Positions 26,875 to 35,170 of a stretch of DNA of 64,000 bases are shown here, one piece after another. The notes under the pieces were generated by a model. The model saw nothing but the letters and a program-made list of their open reading frames with translations. It had not been told where the DNA came from and did not search any database. Source of the stretch: Pelagibacteraceae bacterium AG-349-L17 (GTDB taxonomy: Bacteria > Pseudomonadota > Alphaproteobacteria > Pelagibacterales > Pelagibacteraceae); assembly GCA_003278805.1 (NCBI GenBank), contig QCDC01000003.1:52837-116836 (forward strand), given 5' to 3'. Both the position numbers and the translations under genes were made by a program. Within the stretch, counting starts at the first letter, position 1, and each line of letters starts with the position of its first letter.

Positions 26875-27645
26875 TTATAAGTATGGAGGCTTTGAATAAC
26901 CTTTAACAGATTCTGTAAAGATTTCATAACCATTTTCTGTAATTCCTAACGTATGTTCAAATTGTGCAGATAAAGATTTATCTTTAGTTACAGCTGTCCA
27001 ACCATCATTCAACATTTTAACATCATATTTACCAGCGTTAATCATTGGTTCTATAGTAAATGTCATACCAGGTCTTAATTCCATGCCTGTATTTTTTCTA
27101 CCGTAGTGAAGAATATTTGGTGGCTCATGAAATGTAGTGCTTATTCCGTGGCCACAAAAATCTCTAACAACTGAAAAACCTTTTTCTTCTACAAACGACT
27201 GAATTTCATAACCAATATCACCTAATTTAATTCCAGGTTTTAAAATTTTAATAGCTCTCATCATAGACTCGTGAGTAGCATCAATAAGATTGTTTAACTT
27301 GACCGAGGTATTTCCAATACAAAACATTCTACTAGTATCCCCGTAGTGCTCATCTACAATTGCAGTTACATCAACATTTATAGCATCACCTTCTTGTAAA
27401 ATTCTATCAGATGGTATTCCGTGACACACAACATGATTTAAAGACGTACATAAAGATTTTGTAAATCCCCTATAATATAGTGGTGCTGAATATCCTCCAT
27501 TATCTCTAATAAACTCATATCCTAAATTGTCGATGTAATCTGTAGAAACACCTTCTTTGATATTTTCAGTTAACATATCTAGTGTTCGTGCAGCCAGTTT
27601 TCCTGCAACTCTCATTTTTTCAAATTTTTCTTTAAAATCAGTCAT
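26875..27645 (-). CDS. map: Methionine aminopeptidase, type I
   Basis: Removes the initiator Met from nascent proteins. The 256-residue protein has the five metal ligands of the pita-bread fold: Asp in N-V-D-V-T near residue 98, Asp in Y-G-D-T-S near 109, His in G-H-G-I-S near 172, Glu in I-E-P near 204, and Glu in F-E-H-T near 236. I start it at the ATG 27645 rather than the in-frame TTG at 27648. It overlaps the 3' end of sfsA by 8 nt. There is no N-terminal zinc-finger extension. Confidence 0.93.
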   Translation of the reverse strand: MTDFKEKFEKMRVAGKLAARTLDMLTENIKEGVSTDYIDNLGYEFIRDNGGYSAPLYYRGFTKSLCTSLNHVVCHGIPSDRILQEGDAINVDVTAIVDEHYGDTSRMFCIGNTSVKLNNLIDATHESMMRAIKILKPGIKLGDIGYEIQSFVEEKGFSVVRDFCGHGISTTFHEPPNILHYGRKNTGMELRPGMTFTIEPMINAGKYDVKMLNDGWTAVTKDKSLSAQFEHTLGITENGYEIFTESVKGYSKPPYL

Positions 27646-28336
27646 CAATAATTTTTAATTTTTTATCTATAAAAATTTTCTTAGAACTTATATCACATCT
27701 ATAAGCCAAAAAATTGACCCCAGCTTTTTTAGCTTTTAAGAAGGCATTATAATATTCTTCGTCTATATCATTAGCTATTTTAAAATATTTCATATTTTGA
27801 ATTTGAACTAAAAATAATAAGTATGTTTTATAACCTTTTTTTATGGCATCAATAAGGGTTAATAAATGCTTAATCCCTCTAGTTGTTGGCGCATCTGGAA
27901 ATTCAGCGGTATCTTTATTTCTAAATAATGTAACATTTTTGACCTCAACAAAAGTTTTTTGACCCTTTTTTTCTAATAAAAAATCAAATCTTGTTTCTTT
28001 ATTAAAAAAAACTTCCGGTTTTATGATGTCGTTATTACTAAGTTCGTTTATTAAATTATTTTTAAGTCCATGCTCAACTATTTTGTTTGCCATATGAGTG
28101 TTTACACCAACTAAATTTTTTCTAGATTTTATAATCTCAAGACTATACTTAAGCTTTCGTTTTGGATCATTATTAGGAAGTAAATAAACTTCATTACCTT
28201 CATCTAACAACCCTTTCATCGATCCTGTATTAGGACAATGAGCTGTGACAATTTCTTTACCAAGTTTTACATCAGTAAAAAACCTTTTATAACGTTTGAT
28301 TAGTTTGCCTTTTGACAAAGACTTGGTAAATTCCAT
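27638..28336 (-). CDS. sfsA: SfsA family protein (sugar fermentation stimulation protein homologue)
   Basis: The 232-residue protein matches SfsA: C-P-N-T-G-S-M-K-G-L near residue 42, a nuclease-like core R-F-D-F-L-L-E with F-V-E-V-K-N-V-T-L near 125, and F-P-D-A-P-T-x-R-G near 143. These E-x-K elements resemble a restriction-endonuclease-like fold; the cellular role is poorly defined despite the old name. I chose the ATG at 28336 (M-E-F-T-K-S) over an in-frame start at 28372, which would run into the divergent cinA gene. It overlaps map by 8 nt. Confidence 0.85.
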   Translation of the reverse strand: MEFTKSLSKGKLIKRYKRFFTDVKLGKEIVTAHCPNTGSMKGLLDEGNEVYLLPNNDPKRKLKYSLEIIKSRKNLVGVNTHMANKIVEHGLKNNLINELSNNDIIKPEVFFNKETRFDFLLEKKGQKTFVEVKNVTLFRNKDTAEFPDAPTTRGIKHLLTLIDAIKKGYKTYLLFLVQIQNMKYFKIANDIDEEYYNAFLKAKKAGVNFLAYRCDISSKKIFIDKKLKIIDD

Positions 28337-28356
28337 TAGTAAATTATATATTTCAT

Positions 28357-29106
28357 ATGAATAAAAAAGCAAAAGTTAATGCATCAATTTTAATTATTGG
28401 TAATGAAATATTATCTGGTCGAACTCAAGACACTAATACTTCTACTTTAGCAATTTGGCTTAATTCTATAGGAGTAAATGTTGCTGAAGTAAGGGTAATA
28501 CCTGATGTTGAAGATATTATTGTTGATACTTTAAATTTACTTAGATCACAATATGACTATGTTTTTACAACTGGCGGTATTGGTCCAACACATGATGATA
28601 TTACAGCTCAGTCAGTATCAAAAGCTTTTGGAATAAAATATGAAGCTCATAAAGAAGCTTTTAAAATTTTAGAAGCTTATTACCAACCAGGTGAATTTAA
28701 TGAAGGTAGACAAAAAATGGCTTGGATGCCAGAGAATGCAAATTTAATTTATAATCCAACAAGTGGCGCACCAGGATTTAATGTTGAAAATGTATTTTCA
28801 TTGCCAGGTGTTCCATCCATTTTGAAATCAATGCTTGGTGGTTTGACTAATAGAATAGCAGGGGGCAAACCTATTAAAAGTCTTACAATCAGTTTAAGAA
28901 CTGTTGAAAGTGAAATAGCAAATTCATTAACAAAGGTTCAAAATAACAATACTGATGTAGAAATTGGAAGCTATCCTTTCTTTCACGCAGGTAAACTAGG
29001 TGTATCAATTGTAATAAGATCTGAAGATCAAAATAAAATAGACGATTGTAATTCTCAAATTTTAAAATTTATTAATGAAAAAAAAATTGAAGTAGTAGAT
29101 CGATAA
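28357..29106 (+). CDS. CinA-like molybdopterin-binding domain protein
   Basis: The 249-residue protein consists of the MoaB/Mog-like domain of CinA: G-N-E-I-L-S-G-R-T-Q-D-T-N near residue 16 and T-T-G-G-I-G-P-T-H-D-D near 72. It lacks the C-terminal nicotinamide-nucleotide amidohydrolase domain of full CinA (about 410 residues), so deamidation of NMN is not expected. Stand-alone forms of this domain are common, and some family members hydrolyse ADP-ribose. It diverges from sfsA across about 20 nt and overlaps the next gene by one base. Confidence 0.82.
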   Translation: MNKKAKVNASILIIGNEILSGRTQDTNTSTLAIWLNSIGVNVAEVRVIPDVEDIIVDTLNLLRSQYDYVFTTGGIGPTHDDITAQSVSKAFGIKYEAHKEAFKILEAYYQPGEFNEGRQKMAWMPENANLIYNPTSGAPGFNVENVFSLPGVPSILKSMLGGLTNRIAGGKPIKSLTISLRTVESEIANSLTKVQNNNTDVEIGSYPFFHAGKLGVSIVIRSEDQNKIDDCNSQILKFINEKKIEVVDR

Positions 29107-29507
29107 TGTTGTACTTTGCTTATGGTAGTAATCTTCATCATTTTCAGATGAAACGTAGATGTAAAGATAGTATTTTTTTAAAAAAAATAAATTTAAAAGA
29201 TTTTAGATTAACTTTTAGAAGTAAGTATAGAGCTGCAGATATTGAGCCTAAAAAAAATTCTATTGTACCAGGTGCTTTATTTGAAATTTCAAAAAGTGAT
29301 GAAAAAAAATTAGACGTATATGAGGATTTTCCAATTCTTTATAAAAAACATTATTTTTATTATTATGGAAAAAAAGTTATGACGTATACAATGGTAAAAA
29401 AATCACCATTTAAATTTCCGACTGAGAGATACTTAAATGTAGTTAAAAGAGGATATAGAGACTGTAAACTAAATGAAAAATATCTCAAGAAAGGTTTACA
29501 AGGATAA
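29106..29507 (+). CDS. Gamma-glutamylcyclotransferase-like (GGCT/AIG2 fold) protein
   Basis: The 133-residue protein begins with the family's substrate loop Y-G-S-N-L (residues 6-10) and has an acidic residue in V-Y-E-D-F-P near residue 77 that fits the catalytic Glu position. Related enzymes cyclise gamma-glutamyl amines or peptides to 5-oxoproline. The actual substrate is unknown. It sits between the cinA-like gene and the SHOCT protein with one-base stop/start overlaps on both sides, so the three are translated together. Confidence 0.75.
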   Translation: MLYFAYGSNLHHFQMKRRCKDSIFLKKINLKDFRLTFRSKYRAADIEPKKNSIVPGALFEISKSDEKKLDVYEDFPILYKKHYFYYYGKKVMTYTMVKKSPFKFPTERYLNVVKRGYRDCKLNEKYLKKGLQG

Positions 29508-31525
29508 TGATAAAGAAAATTTTAGTAATTACGACTTTATTATTTTTTTGTTGTAAGTTTTTATATGCTGCAAGTATAACAGAGGAGTTAACCCAATTGA
29601 ATAATCTTTATAAAGAGGGTGCAATTACAGAAGAGGAATTTTCTAAAGCCAAATCAATATTGCTAAAGACAAATAGTTCAAACGAACAAAAAAAAACTAA
29701 AAAAGTAAACAAAAAAGAAAAAACCAAAAAATTAGATCAAAAAATCAAACCTAAAGAAGAAAAAATAATTACAAAAAATAAAGAAACTAATGAGGACTTA
29801 ACAAAAACTTATATGCATATCGATGAGTTACAAGATTTAGGTAGCTTTGTTGCAATTACTGAAGCTCCAGAAGGAATGTTTGATACTCAGTCAGAACATT
29901 TTGCACCAAAAGTAAAAGAGGCCCAACAAAAAATGTACATGACATTTGTCCAAAAGAAAGGATTGATGGAGAAATACCCAGAAAATTTATTCAAAGCTAT
30001 GGGATATTTTGAATTTTTTTATATGGAGCAATTAAGAACTAAACAAAAAAAAATAGCAAAATTTAGAGAGACCTGGCCCAATGTTTCCAACCAAGTTCGT
30101 AAAGATATAAAAAGCTTATATTCATTAAATCAAGCTAGAAAAACAATGAGAGAGTCTATGGGTCTTACACTTAGTGATGATGTCGATGTTGCGTTGGAAA
30201 GATTTATGTTAATGCATAATTTTTTGTCACAAGCAAAAAAAGAAACTGTAAAATTAACTTCGGAAGATAAATATTTAAGAAAGAATAGTAAAAAATTAAA
30301 CACCAGTCTTTCCAATATTCAAAAAAATACAAAATTAAGAAAAGAAAAAAGAATTAAAGAAAAAGAATTTAAAAAAAATATTGAAAAAGAAGTTAAGAAA
30401 GCCAAGCAATCATTGAAGATGCTTTCAAAAAAAGGTGAAAATTTAAAATTTTATAAAACAATTAATAAAGCCTTTATTGATAGTGTTGAAAATTACTCTG
30501 ATTTAGAGGAATTGTATGAGAGTACAATTTTTCTTACTGGTTTAATTAAAGATATTGAAAAAAATATAATTCCAAAAAAACACATCCAAAATATGGAAAG
30601 CGTTTCAGCTGAAGAATTACCTGAGTCAGATCAGAAAATTTTAGCTGCAGTAAGTGTTTCCATGAAAATGCAAAAAGAAGAAAAAAAAGACTTATTTCAT
30701 AACTCAATGTTAAATCTTAGTAACAATGGTGTTGATGTAAATCAATATATTGATGAGATTTTAGAAAATGGTTTTGATTTGAAATTAGTTACAATGACAT
30801 TTGATGACATAGATAATATGAAAACTTGGGCATCAAAAGATTGGGCAAAATCCTGGAAAGGTAAATTGCCAGATGAAATTAAAGACTCAGATGGAAATAT
30901 TATAGAGTTTAGTGATGAAAATATTGAGGATTTAAAAGCTCAACTAGCAATGAATACTTTTAATGAGATGATTAGTCTTGATCAAGCTGAGTTACAAATC
31001 AGTGTAAATGATAGTATAAAAGATATTGCACAGGAAATTCAATCCTCTGGTGGTTTTGATATTAACAATTTTTTAAACCAAGATTTTTCAATCTCTTTAG
31101 ATAATTACAGCAAGTTAGTTGGAAACGACTGGGGAATAGAAATAAATAATTTTAGTGATTTAACACGTGCTGTTAACGATATGGAGGGAACTAATATGAC
31201 AGCTGAAGAGTATGCGCAGCATTGGGAAAATTCAGATCATTGGGGAGATAGTGGATTAAGCTGGGGTGATATTACAAGAGGTGTTGATCTAATCGATCAA
31301 GTTGGATCTTTTGATGCAGCATATATTGCAAGTGAATTAGGCGCTGATCTTCAAGAAGTGGCAGATACAATTTCACAAGCTGCAGCTGTTGGTGTTTCAA
31401 CTGATCTTGAAGCAGCTGCAAAAGGACTTGGTTATGGAAGTTTTGCAGATGCTGTTGCTGCCTATAACGCTCAATACGGAACTAACTACACAGTTGAAAG
31501 CGCTAAAGAAGCCCTAGGCCAGTAG
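29507..31525 (+). CDS. Large secreted or periplasmic SHOCT-domain protein, function unknown
   Basis: The 672-residue protein starts with a clear signal peptide (K-K, hydrophobic core, cleavage after Y-A-A near residue 23). A SHOCT-like motif follows directly: L-x-x-L-x-x-L-Y-K-E-G-A-I-T-E-E-E-F-x-x-A-K near residues 28-50. SHOCT normally lies at a C-terminus. Next comes a lysine-rich linker, a helical region of about 500 residues without recognisable catalytic motifs, and an acidic, Ala- and Gly-rich end. I recognise no enzyme family. The start codon overlaps the preceding stop. It is the last gene before the tRNA-Leu insertion region. Confidence 0.65.
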   Translation: MIKKILVITTLLFFCCKFLYAASITEELTQLNNLYKEGAITEEEFSKAKSILLKTNSSNEQKKTKKVNKKEKTKKLDQKIKPKEEKIITKNKETNEDLTKTYMHIDELQDLGSFVAITEAPEGMFDTQSEHFAPKVKEAQQKMYMTFVQKKGLMEKYPENLFKAMGYFEFFYMEQLRTKQKKIAKFRETWPNVSNQVRKDIKSLYSLNQARKTMRESMGLTLSDDVDVALERFMLMHNFLSQAKKETVKLTSEDKYLRKNSKKLNTSLSNIQKNTKLRKEKRIKEKEFKKNIEKEVKKAKQSLKMLSKKGENLKFYKTINKAFIDSVENYSDLEELYESTIFLTGLIKDIEKNIIPKKHIQNMESVSAEELPESDQKILAAVSVSMKMQKEEKKDLFHNSMLNLSNNGVDVNQYIDEILENGFDLKLVTMTFDDIDNMKTWASKDWAKSWKGKLPDEIKDSDGNIIEFSDENIEDLKAQLAMNTFNEMISLDQAELQISVNDSIKDIAQEIQSSGGFDINNFLNQDFSISLDNYSKLVGNDWGIEINNFSDLTRAVNDMEGTNMTAEEYAQHWENSDHWGDSGLSWGDITRGVDLIDQVGSFDAAYIASELGADLQEVADTISQAAAVGVSTDLEAAAKGLGYGSFADAVAAYNAQYGTNYTVESAKEALGQ

Positions 31526-31634
31526 ATTCAAAAAAATGGTATAAATTAAACTAATTTTATTTTTCGTAGATTTGAACAAAACTTGAGGATTAAAAAATAA
31601 AATATTAATATTTCTTAGAGATAAAATAAAAAAA
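31526..31634. other. Short AT-rich spacer before the insertion region
   Basis: About 110 bases of very AT-rich sequence after the SHOCT-protein stop. No convincing hairpin terminator, promoter pair or ORF is visible. It marks the left boundary between the conserved operon and the tRNA-Leu insertion region. Confidence 0.5.
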
Positions 31635-31735
31635 TTTAAATTATTAGATTTGTTAAATTATAAATATTTGCATAAATACTCATGAAATTCGTTAATGCCC
31701 TCGTAGTGAAATTGATAGTCACAAAGGACTTAAAA
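31635..31735 (+). repeat. tRNA-Leu insertion repeat, copy 1 (degenerate promoter plus tRNA 5' half)
   Basis: This 101-bp copy matches the unit at 38075-38175 with roughly 11 mismatches. The tRNA part (31697-31735) runs from the acceptor 5' strand to the end of the anticodon loop and then stops; a weak similarity continues 5 nt. Mutations hit conserved tRNA positions, for example the D-loop GG is now GA, so it is a dead fragment. The synthase gene on the opposite strand ends at 31740, right at the junction. Confidence 0.85.
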
Positions 31736-31739
31736 TTCT

Positions 31740-32960
31740 TTAAAGATAAAACTTATTATCTTCGTTAACAGCTTTCTCTAATCTTATTAAAAAATCTGGT
31801 ATAGCACTTTTAACTCTACTCCAGGTTGGTATAAATGGAGCATCCATTGGATTTAAATAAAAATCTTCTCCTGCTTTAATTATATTTTTAGAAAATAATT
31901 CCACAGCCTTTTCTTCAGAATGAGAGTCAAATTTCAAACCATTCATTTCAGCATCACCTCTATAAGCGTCAATTAAATCAAGTGCTGACCTATAGTAAGT
32001 TGCTTTAAGTGATCTTAATTGCTCTCTACTAAACGAGTGACCTTGTGTAGCAAGTTTTTTTATAAAGGTTTTTATTATATCAATAGACATTCTTGAAAGA
32101 CCTTTATTTTCATCATCAGTAGATAAATCCTGATGTTTATGGTCATAAGTATCAGCTAAATCAACCTGACAAATATTTTGAGGAGAAAAGTTTCTTTGCA
32201 TTTCAGACAAAATTCCAATTTCTATTCCCCAGTCTGATGAAATTCTTAATTCTGGGAGAATATTTCTTCTAAAAGAAAATTCTCCTGCGAGTGGATATTT
32301 AAATGATTTCATAAAATCTAAATATTCACTTTTACCTATGGTTTTTTCTAAAGCATTTAATAGTGGGAAAACTAAAAGCCTAGCTACTCTTCCATTCATT
32401 TTGTTATCTGCTACCCTAGGATAGTAACCCTTGCAAAATTCAAAATTGAACAATGGATTAACTACTGGATAAAATAATTTTGCTAACATTCTTCGATCAT
32501 ATGTTTTTATATCACAATCATGTAATGCTACAGATCTTGCACTATTTCTTGCAATAGACATTCCTATGCAGTACCAAACATTTCTGCCTTTGCCTTTTTC
32601 ATTCGGTGCTAATGCTTTTTTTTGTAACTCTTTATCTAATTTTTTTAAATTTGGACCATCGTTCCAAAGTATTGTGAATGGAGTTTCTAATTTTTCAAAA
32701 AATGTCCATGCTTTTCTGGCTTGTTTTTCGTTAGCTTGATCTAGTCCTATTATTATATGATGTAGATAATTAGTTTGAGCAATTTCAGAAACAATTTTTG
32801 GTAATGCATCTCCATTTAATTCGCTATAAAGACAAGGCAGTATAAGTTCCATTTTTCTCTCTTTTGAAAAACTTAAAAGCTCTTTTTCTATTTGCTTTGT
32901 TGACTTTGTTCCAAAATCATGAAGTGTTGAAATAATACCATTTTGCGAAAAATCACTCAT
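31740..32960 (-). CDS. Glucosyl-3-phosphoglycerate synthase-like glycosyltransferase (GT-A)
   Basis: The 406-residue protein begins with an S-x-L-H-D-F-G segment and has a GT-A fold core with the nucleotide/metal motif H-D-C-D-I near residue 147 and L-A-G-E-F-S-F near 228, as in GpgS and mannosylglycerate synthases. Such enzymes transfer glucose (or mannose) from an NDP-sugar to 3-phosphoglycerate. The HAD phosphatase gene directly upstream would release glucosylglycerate (or mannosylglycerate), a nitrogen-free compatible solute. The neighbouring phosphatase is the best support. Glucose versus mannose cannot be settled by eye. Its 3' end touches the tRNA fragment. Confidence 0.72.
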   Translation of the reverse strand: MSDFSQNGIISTLHDFGTKSTKQIEKELLSFSKERKMELILPCLYSELNGDALPKIVSEIAQTNYLHHIIIGLDQANEKQARKAWTFFEKLETPFTILWNDGPNLKKLDKELQKKALAPNEKGKGRNVWYCIGMSIARNSARSVALHDCDIKTYDRRMLAKLFYPVVNPLFNFEFCKGYYPRVADNKMNGRVARLLVFPLLNALEKTIGKSEYLDFMKSFKYPLAGEFSFRRNILPELRISSDWGIEIGILSEMQRNFSPQNICQVDLADTYDHKHQDLSTDDENKGLSRMSIDIIKTFIKKLATQGHSFSREQLRSLKATYYRSALDLIDAYRGDAEMNGLKFDSHSEEKAVELFSKNIIKAGEDFYLNPMDAPFIPTWSRVKSAIPDFLIRLEKAVNEDNKFYL

Positions 32961-32971
32961 AATTCATTTTA

Positions 32972-33775
32972 TTAATTTTCGTTTATTTTAACTAGAGCCA
33001 TTTTAATCACATCTGCCCAGCCTTCAGGAGATGGCTTATTTGTTGTTATTAAATTATTTATAGGAATTTCATCTAAAGTGAATTTGTCATTGAATACTAA
33101 GCATGGAAAATCACTCTTTTTTAGCATGTCTAAATCATTGTAATTATCACCTACAGCTATTGTTTTTATATTTTTATCATTTTTTTTTAAAAATCTTACA
33201 AATATTTGAAGAGCTTTAGCTTTACTAACCCTATCAGTTAAATTAATTACCCTTCCTCCTTCTTGTAAATAAAGATCTTCATTTTTAATTATCTTAGATA
33301 ATTCATTTCTTTGATTTTTGGTTCCCTCAAATACAAATGGAATAGTGTATTTACGATTTAAAGCCATCTGTAGTTTTTTATCCTCTAAACCAAAAACTAA
33401 ACTTTGTTTTTTTTTATTCATTTCAGATACCCATTTGCATTTATTTTGCAGGTTAATTGGAACTATATCTTTAAAAATATTTAAAAGATCATCTTTTTCT
33501 CTGCTAAGAATTAATTCTCTAGGTAGGTCTGAATTCAATAATTCTAAGCCATTAATAGCTGATCCATTTTCAGAAATAAAAGGTAAATTTGATCCTAATT
33601 CGTAATTAAATTGTAAAATTTCTTTCTCAGTTTTACTAGTATTGGGTATTATATAAATTCCTTTTGATATTAGTTCTTTTAGATAGTCTTTTATTTCATC
33701 AAATTTAAACGTATCTCTATGAAGCAGAGAGCCGTCTAGATCAGTAAATATCAAAACTTTGATTGCTTTTTCCAT
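32972..33775 (-). CDS. Glucosyl/mannosyl-3-phosphoglycerate phosphatase (HAD-IIB)
   Basis: The 267-residue HAD protein shows motif I F-T-D-L-D-G-S-L near residue 10, a Ser/Thr motif II (P-N-T-S-K-T) near 46, a C2-type cap, and motif IV G-D-N-Y-N-D-L-D-M near 209, the layout of the MPGP/GPGP branch. It would dephosphorylate the product of the adjacent synthase. I start it at the ATG 33775 (M-E-K-A-I-K); an upstream in-frame start at 33811 would run to the edge of the tRNA repeat. The synthase begins 11 nt after it, so the two form an operon read away from the intact tRNA. Confidence 0.75.
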   Translation of the reverse strand: MEKAIKVLIFTDLDGSLLHRDTFKFDEIKDYLKELISKGIYIIPNTSKTEKEILQFNYELGSNLPFISENGSAINGLELLNSDLPRELILSREKDDLLNIFKDIVPINLQNKCKWVSEMNKKKQSLVFGLEDKKLQMALNRKYTIPFVFEGTKNQRNELSKIIKNEDLYLQEGGRVINLTDRVSKAKALQIFVRFLKKNDKNIKTIAVGDNYNDLDMLKKSDFPCLVFNDKFTLDEIPINNLITTNKPSPEGWADVIKMALVKINEN

Positions 33776-33811
33776 TGATTGATATTTATAAAATATTCTA
33801 ATAAATAACAA

Positions 33812-33920
33812 TTTTACTAATTAGACTTGTTCAATTATAAATATTAGCATAAATACTCATGAAATTCATTAATGCCCTCGTGGTGAAATTGGTAGACACA
33901 AAGGACTTAAAAGCCGAGGG
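33812..33920 (+). repeat. tRNA-Leu insertion repeat, copy 2 (promoter plus tRNA 5' half)
   Basis: 33812-33912 matches 38075-38175 at 98 of 101 positions and has the same length. It includes the putative tRNA promoter and the first 39 nt of tRNA-Leu up to the end of the anticodon loop. It then jumps to GCCGAGGG (33913-33920), which equals part of the tRNA's 3' acceptor side, before diverging. The anticodon stem, variable arm and T arm are missing, so no functional tRNA can be made. Confidence 0.9.
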
Positions 33921-33930
33921 ATAGAAGTTA

Positions 33931-33960
33931 AAGTCAGTCCACAGTAGTCCAAGGTAGTCT
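33931..33960 (+). repeat. Three 10-bp phased repeats (AGTCC), possible integrase arm sites
   Basis: Three consecutive 10-mers ending in AGTCC, AGTCC and AGTCT (33936-33940, 33946-33950, 33956-33960) start 18 bp after the truncated tRNA. A spacing of exactly 10 bp puts them on one face of the helix, as expected for cooperative protein binding such as tyrosine-integrase arm sites. Confidence 0.5.
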
Positions 33961-33986
33961 AAAACATCCTATAAAATCTCATAACT

Positions 33987-34030
33987 TTAATTTAGCTTTT
34001 AATTAAGAATATAAAATAAAGCTAAATTAA
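33987..34030. repeat. 13-bp perfect inverted repeat in the left arm of block 2
   Basis: TTAATTTAGCTTT (33987-33999) and its exact complement AAAGCTAAATTAA (34018-34030) flank an 18-nt AT-rich spacer. As RNA it would form a long hairpin followed by UUUG, a weak terminator at best. As DNA it could be a protein site at the element end. Confidence 0.55.
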
Positions 34031-34039
34031 TTTGTCAAA

Positions 34040-34059
34040 ACCAGCACAAGACCAGCACA
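34040..34059 (+). repeat. ACCAGCACA tandem repeat, left end of block 2
   Basis: ACCAGCACA occurs twice with a 2-bp AG spacer (11-bp period). The identical 20-bp sequence recurs in the same orientation at 38033-38052, near the other end of the block. Short direct repeats of about one helical turn near both ends fit integrase arm-type binding sites. Confidence 0.6.
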
Positions 34060-34326
34060 CAGAGAGTTAAAAAAATATAGTTAATTTAAGGTGTAAGGAA
34101 AATATCTTTACCTGAAGAGAAAAATAGAATACGGTTTTGTTATGAATCTTAATCTTTTTACTCACTGCCATAGATTGGCTAGAGTTGGTTTAAGTACAAA
34201 GTTATCATCTAATCTATTTAATTTATTACTTCAAAAAGTAGACTGTAAAAATCATATAAATTCTTCAACACCCACGAAATTGTAATCACTTCTTTTTTAA
34301 AAATTAATTTTAATTAAAGGAGAATT
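34060..34326. promoter_or_regulatory. Leader region of the block 2 operon
   Basis: This 267-nt region has no recognised gene. A 47-codon ORF (34142-34285) is present but shows no ribosome site or known family. The useful feature is AAAGGAG at 34316-34322, 4 nt before the dioxygenase ATG at 34327, an unusually strong ribosome-binding site for this genome. No promoter can be assigned with confidence. Confidence 0.45.
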
Positions 34327-35169
34327 ATGGAAATAAAAAACATTGTTAACTTAAAAGATTACCCAATTGATCAGACAGGATCAAAAGAGTATCAAGATTT
34401 AATTACTAATAATAGAAAACTACTAGATAAGGATGGGTGTTGTGTGCTTCCAAATTTTGTACTTAGAGAGTCTTTGAAAAGAATGAAGGAAGAAGTTGAG
34501 AGAAATCTTCCTAAAACTCATTGGACCAAAGATCATCACAACCCTTATTTTACAAAAGATGATGAAAATTTATCTAAAGATCATCCAAAGAGAGTATTTT
34601 CATTTAGAGAAAGCGGCTACATCAATTCAGATGATTTAGAAGAACAGTCTGATTTAAATAAAATTTACGAGTCTGAAGAAATGTTAAAATTTATTTCAGA
34701 GAGTTTAGGAGTTTTTCCTCTTTATAGATGGTCAGATCCTTTAGGTAAAAATCCTTACAGTATCATGCATAAAGATCATTACTTTCCTTGGCACTTTGAT
34801 GGAAATGAATTTACTTTAAGTATCTTAGTTCAAAAAGCTGAAAAGGGTGGATTGTTTGAATACTCACCAGATTTAAGAAGTGTTGAAAGTGAAAATTTTG
34901 ATGAGGTTACTAAAGTTCTTCGTGGCTGCAGAGATAAAGTTAAATCATTAGACCTTCAACCAGGAGATCTTCAAATATTTAAAGGAAGATTTTCTATGCA
35001 TAGAGTAACAAAAATAGAGGGAAATACTTCTCGTTACATTGCATTACCAACATACGTAAAAGATAACTACAGAGTAAATAAACCTGAACACTCTAAACAA
35101 GTATACGGTAAAGCACTTCCAATTCATTATGAGCGAAATAATGTTGAAGTAGATGGGTTAATGGATTGA
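34327..35169 (+). CDS. Fe(II)/2-oxoglutarate-dependent dioxygenase, BesD/HalD-like family
   Basis: The 280-residue protein carries the facial triad of non-heme iron oxygenases: H-F-D in P-W-H-F-D-G-N-E near residue 158, the distal His in S-M-H-R-V-T near 222, and the 2-oxoglutarate-binding Arg in S-R-Y-I-A-L-P near 235. The surrounding sequence recalls the amino-acid halogenase family BesD/HalD, but halogenases have Gly or Ala where this one has Asp, so hydroxylation is expected. The likely substrate is a small free acid or amino acid; this is inference. It leads a four-gene operon and has a strong Shine-Dalgarno site. The next gene starts 1 nt after its stop. Confidence 0.75.
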   Translation: MEIKNIVNLKDYPIDQTGSKEYQDLITNNRKLLDKDGCCVLPNFVLRESLKRMKEEVERNLPKTHWTKDHHNPYFTKDDENLSKDHPKRVFSFRESGYINSDDLEEQSDLNKIYESEEMLKFISESLGVFPLYRWSDPLGKNPYSIMHKDHYFPWHFDGNEFTLSILVQKAEKGGLFEYSPDLRSVESENFDEVTKVLRGCRDKVKSLDLQPGDLQIFKGRFSMHRVTKIEGNTSRYIALPTYVKDNYRVNKPEHSKQVYGKALPIHYERNNVEVDGLMD

Positions 35170-35170
35170 T

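Larger units (their letters stand above)
31736..33811. mobile_element. Inserted cargo block 1 (glucosylglycerate genes)
   Basis: The segment between repeat copies 1 and 2 holds two minus-strand genes, the sugar-phosphoglycerate synthase and its phosphatase, and nothing else. It has no integrase, transposase or relaxase and no visible arm-type repeats. Its borders are set by the tRNA-derived repeats on both sides, so I infer insertion at the tRNA-Leu anticodon region. The stronger decay of copy 1 suggests that this is the older of the two insertions. Confidence 0.6.

Noticed and set aside
34142..34285. A 47-codon plus-strand ORF in the left arm of block 2
   Set aside because: No ribosome-binding site, no recognisable family, and length expected by chance in AT-rich DNA.
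34327..35169. Assignment of the dioxygenase as a halogenase
   Set aside because: The iron-binding motif is His-x-Asp; radical halogenases of this family need Gly or Ala at the Asp position to leave room for halide.
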